Source of the DNA: Carboxylicivirga sediminis
Lineage (GTDB): Bacteria > Bacteroidota > Bacteroidia > Bacteroidales > Marinilabiliaceae
Direction of reading: 5' to 3'
DNA length: 64,000 bases
Assembly: GCF_018156225.1 (NCBI RefSeq)
Contig: NZ_JAGTAR010000017.1
Span: forward strand, 1 to 64,000
In this document: positions 61,265-64,000 of the stretch, piece after piece
Layout: every line of letters starts with the position of its first letter
How positions within the stretch are numbered: position 1 is the stretch's first letter
Notes under the pieces: model-generated
The model's database searches: none
Told to the model about the DNA's origin: nothing
The model's input: the letters and a program-made list of their open reading frames with translations, nothing else
Translations under genes and position numbers: made by a program

Positions 61265-64000
61265 ATGAGATATATAGAAAAAAAAGTGTCAGTTTGGAGA
61301 AGCTTATTGTTGACAATCATATTGTTGGTCAATGCCTCTCTAGCACCTGATCTGTGTGCGCAGGAAAATGGGATTCACCTGGATGAAAAAGGTGTTTCCA
61401 TTAAGGATGTATTGCGGAAAATTGAAAGAATGAATGGTTATTTCTTCCTCTACAACAACAACCTGATTGATGTGGAGCGTAAGATTGATATACAAGTCTC
61501 CAATGCTGGAATTGATCAGGTTATTCCTCTTATTTTCAGTAACCAAAAAGTTAATTACGTCATTCATGACAGGCAAATTGTACTTTCACCCTATGAGCTA
61601 CAGGCATTTAAAGGTCGTGAATATATAGCACAAGGGAGGGTTATTGATGAACAAGGGCAGCCGCTCATTGGCGTTGCCATTGGGGTGTTAGGCACAACGC
61701 GAGGTACAATTACGAATATGGAAGGACAGTTTAAAATTGAACTGGATCGTCCGGTTGCTGAATTGATATTTTCTTTTGTTGGCATGAATACAATTCGTTT
61801 TGACTATCAGGGCAAAGATGATATTCAGGTCGTGATGTCGCCCAAAAATAAATTGATTGATGAGGTGATTGTTGTAGCTTATGGTCGGCAGGCGGCCATG
61901 ACTGTCACTGGGGCTGTACATTCCATCAATATGCAAAAAGTTGAGAATGCAGGTGTGCCTCAGGTGGCCAATTTGGTGCAAGGAGTTGCACCCGGATTGT
62001 TGGTGATTAATTCGTCAGGTATGCCGGGTGAAAAGCCTAAAATGCGTATCCATGGCGAAGGTTCGTTCAACTATTCCAACGAGCCTCTGTGGGTGATTGA
62101 TGGTATAATTTATGGGCACTCTTCGCCGGATATTAATCCAACCGATATAGAGTCGGTTTCTGTATTGAAAGATGCTGCTGCTACAGCACTGTACGGTTCC
62201 AGGGCTTCAAATGGCATCATTATGGTTGAAACAAAGGTTGGAAAGTCTGGGCATAATGCCTTTACTTTTAACTCCAATGTGGGTATTACCCAGCTCAACC
62301 AAGGGCGTTTTCAGATGATGAACGGGAAGGAGTTATATGATTATACCATTGGTTTTGTAAATGATCAAAACCAATTTACCATGCCAGATCCTGATTCTGA
62401 TAATGTTCTTAAAAGTACCAATTGGCTAGATATTGTATCAAAAACTGGTGTTGTACAAGATTATAATTTGTCATATGAAGGCGGCCGAAAGGGAGTGCTT
62501 ATTTATGCCAACCTGGGATATTTCGAAGAAAAGGGTGCTGTTATTGGGCATGAGTGGAATAAGATTTCCGGGCGAATTAACTTTGACTACCAGGTGTCAG
62601 AAAAAGTAAAGATGGAGGCCCGCCTAAGCGGAGTGTTTCAGGATCGATTCAATAAAGAAAACGGTATGCTTCACTATTCATACCTGATGTTACCATGGGA
62701 TAACCCTTATCACGAAGATGGAAGTATTAAATTGATTACCAGCGATGACTCCAGCTTAGAGTGGTATAGTCGTTATCAATTGAATCCGTTATATAATCAG
62801 CAATATAATTATACGCAAAGCAAAAATTACCAATACATGTCAGACCTTAAACTGGAACTTAAGCTGACTGACTGGTTGAATTTCTCTTCCGCAAATCGAC
62901 TGCATAACACACACAGCCGATATGAGAGCATTGTTGATGCACGCACTTCTGCTGGTATTGCTAATAATGGTTCTATTGAAAATCATTATGCTCAACGACA
63001 TTACTTTTCAACCAGTAATATCTTCCGTTTCAATATTGAACAGGAGAAACATCACCTGTTCGGATTGGCTGCTTATGAGTATTCAAAATCATACTTCAAT
63101 AATATGAATGGAGCAGGCAGAGGTGTGTATTTCGATCTTGAGACCTTGAATAATACCTCGGTGCCCATGTGGCTGAATGGGACCAAATCAGAATCGGCAT
63201 TTTTATCTGGCCTGTGCAATTTTCAGTATAACTACGATCAAAAATATATGATGAATGCTTCATTTAGAAGTGATGGTTCATCTCGTTTTGGCAAAAATAA
63301 TCGCTTCGGAAATTTCTACTCTGTTGGTTTAGCATGGGCACTACACCGTGAGAAATTTATGAGTGCTGCCGGTTTCATTGATCATCTGCGAATCAGAGCG
63401 AGTTATGGCTCGGTGGGTAATGCTAATATCAATGAATATGTGGCTTATGGGGTATATAATATGAATAACGTGCAGTACAATGGCGAACCTGGAGGTCACC
63501 CCAGACGCTTATCAAACCCTGATCTAACATGGGAATCAAATTATAATGCAAACTTTGCCATTGATGCTGGTTTATTTCGTCGATTAAACCTGACCCTGGA
63601 TATTTACAGTAAGAAAACTGCGAATCTTATACAGGATATACCAATGCCCCTTGTGAGTGGCTTCTACTGGTACACCGACAATGTAGGCTCTATTCAAAAC
63701 AGAGGAATAGACATTCTTATGGAAGGTAGTATTGCTGAGGGAAGGTCTTTTGAATGGAGAGCCAATTTTAATGTTAGCTTTAATAAGAATAAAGTGATAG
63801 AACTAAATGAAGGTGAAGAAATATTTATCGGTAATAAAATAATTCATGAAGGTTGGGATATGAATACCTTATATCTGCGCAAGTGGGTTGGTGTGAATCC
63901 CGAAAATGGAGATCCTTTATGGGAGAAGGTCGTCATCAACGAGAATGGAGAGGAGATAATAGAAATCACCAATAATTATAGCGATGCCACGATGCAGCCC
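61265..64000 (+). CDS. SusC/RagA-type TonB-dependent transducer with STN domain (3' end outside window)
   Basis: Open frame of 912 codons running off the right edge without a stop, so the C-terminus is missing. It has a signal peptide (about 1-37, ending LCAQ). The STN secretin/TonB signalling domain (about 38-118; VSIKDVLRKIERMNGYFFLYN) is followed by a CarboxypepD_reg sandwich (about 122-205; GRVIDEQGQPLIGVAIGV), a TonB-box-like IDEVIVVAYGR, a plug (about 215-330; NEPLWVIDGIIYG, TALYGSRASNGIIMVE) and beta-barrel strands. The STN domain makes it the partner of the upstream FecR protein. A SusD gene probably lies just beyond the window. Confidence 0.94.
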   Translation, partial: MRYIEKKVSVWRSLLLTIILLVNASLAPDLCAQENGIHLDEKGVSIKDVLRKIERMNGYFFLYNNNLIDVERKIDIQVSNAGIDQVIPLIFSNQKVNYVIHDRQIVLSPYELQAFKGREYIAQGRVIDEQGQPLIGVAIGVLGTTRGTITNMEGQFKIELDRPVAELIFSFVGMNTIRFDYQGKDDIQVVMSPKNKLIDEVIVVAYGRQAAMTVTGAVHSINMQKVENAGVPQVANLVQGVAPGLLVINSSGMPGEKPKMRIHGEGSFNYSNEPLWVIDGIIYGHSSPDINPTDIESVSVLKDAAATALYGSRASNGIIMVETKVGKSGHNAFTFNSNVGITQLNQGRFQMMNGKELYDYTIGFVNDQNQFTMPDPDSDNVLKSTNWLDIVSKTGVVQDYNLSYEGGRKGVLIYANLGYFEEKGAVIGHEWNKISGRINFDYQVSEKVKMEARLSGVFQDRFNKENGMLHYSYLMLPWDNPYHEDGSIKLITSDDSSLEWYSRYQLNPLYNQQYNYTQSKNYQYMSDLKLELKLTDWLNFSSANRLHNTHSRYESIVDARTSAGIANNGSIENHYAQRHYFSTSNIFRFNIEQEKHHLFGLAAYEYSKSYFNNMNGAGRGVYFDLETLNNTSVPMWLNGTKSESAFLSGLCNFQYNYDQKYMMNASFRSDGSSRFGKNNRFGNFYSVGLAWALHREKFMSAAGFIDHLRIRASYGSVGNANINEYVAYGVYNMNNVQYNGEPGGHPRRLSNPDLTWESNYNANFAIDAGLFRRLNLTLDIYSKKTANLIQDIPMPLVSGFYWYTDNVGSIQNRGIDILMEGSIAEGRSFEWRANFNVSFNKNKVIELNEGEEIFIGNKIIHEGWDMNTLYLRKWVGVNPENGDPLWEKVVINENGEEIIEITNNYSDATMQP

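Overview
The window looks like a chromosome segment of a Bacteroidota bacterium, most likely a marine, facultatively or strictly anaerobic member of the Bacteroidales/Marinilabiliales type. The evidence is SusC/SusD pairs, a hybrid two-component regulator of the polysaccharide-utilisation type, a Bacteroidota-type RNA polymerase omega subunit, DUF4835, DUF5686 and DUF5777 proteins, promoters of the TTTG-N19/20-TAnnTTTG kind, and A-rich leaders instead of strong Shine-Dalgarno sites. I see no tRNA, rRNA, CRISPR array, insertion sequence or prophage. The taxonomic placement is an inference from gene content.

Layout. 1-243 is the tail of a KDPG aldolase. 622-2532 is dnaK. 2700-8147 (minus strand) is a four-gene efflux operon: two HlyD-type adaptors, a MacB/FtsX-like permease and a TolC-like channel, with no ATPase gene. 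8259-14101 holds glmM, a pseudouridine synthase, a DUF5686 outer-membrane protein and a divergent UbiA-like membrane protein. 14102-20556 is the most distinctive region. A Crp/Fnr-family regulator is divergent from a cytochrome cluster made of a hexaheme lipoprotein with a collagen-like stalk, a monoheme lipoprotein, a DUF5777 beta-barrel, a soluble monoheme cytochrome, a tail-anchored heptaheme cytochrome, a cytochrome b561 and a ResB-like protein. A perfect FNR-type palindrome (15037-15050) lies between regulator and cluster. I read this as an anaerobically controlled electron-transfer route from menaquinol through the periplasm to the outer membrane or cell surface; the terminal acceptor cannot be told from sequence.

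20625-47623 is mostly housekeeping: an alpha-oxoamine synthase (sphingolipid or sulfonolipid type), the bamD-rpoZ-coaBC-DUF4835-recN block, fabI, cysD-cysN, a FadL-like porin, an odd Tyr/Trp- and Ser-rich lipoprotein, proS, pepT, a 2-Cys peroxiredoxin, pabB-tilS, a large uncharacterised protein, plsC, a GNAT acetyltransferase, a fasciclin lipoprotein and an ABC-F ATPase. Convergent gene pairs are usually separated by clear hairpin terminators.

47737-64000 is a polysaccharide-utilisation-type locus. It has a 1358-residue hybrid two-component sensor/regulator, a divergent ECF sigma factor, a discoidin-domain lipoprotein, SusC, SusD and a DUF5077/DUF3472 lipoprotein, then a FecR anti-sigma factor and a second SusC that carries the STN signalling domain and runs off the window. 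Two regulatory logics, HTCS and ECF/FecR/STN, are interleaved here. No glycoside hydrolase lies inside the window, so the substrate is unknown.
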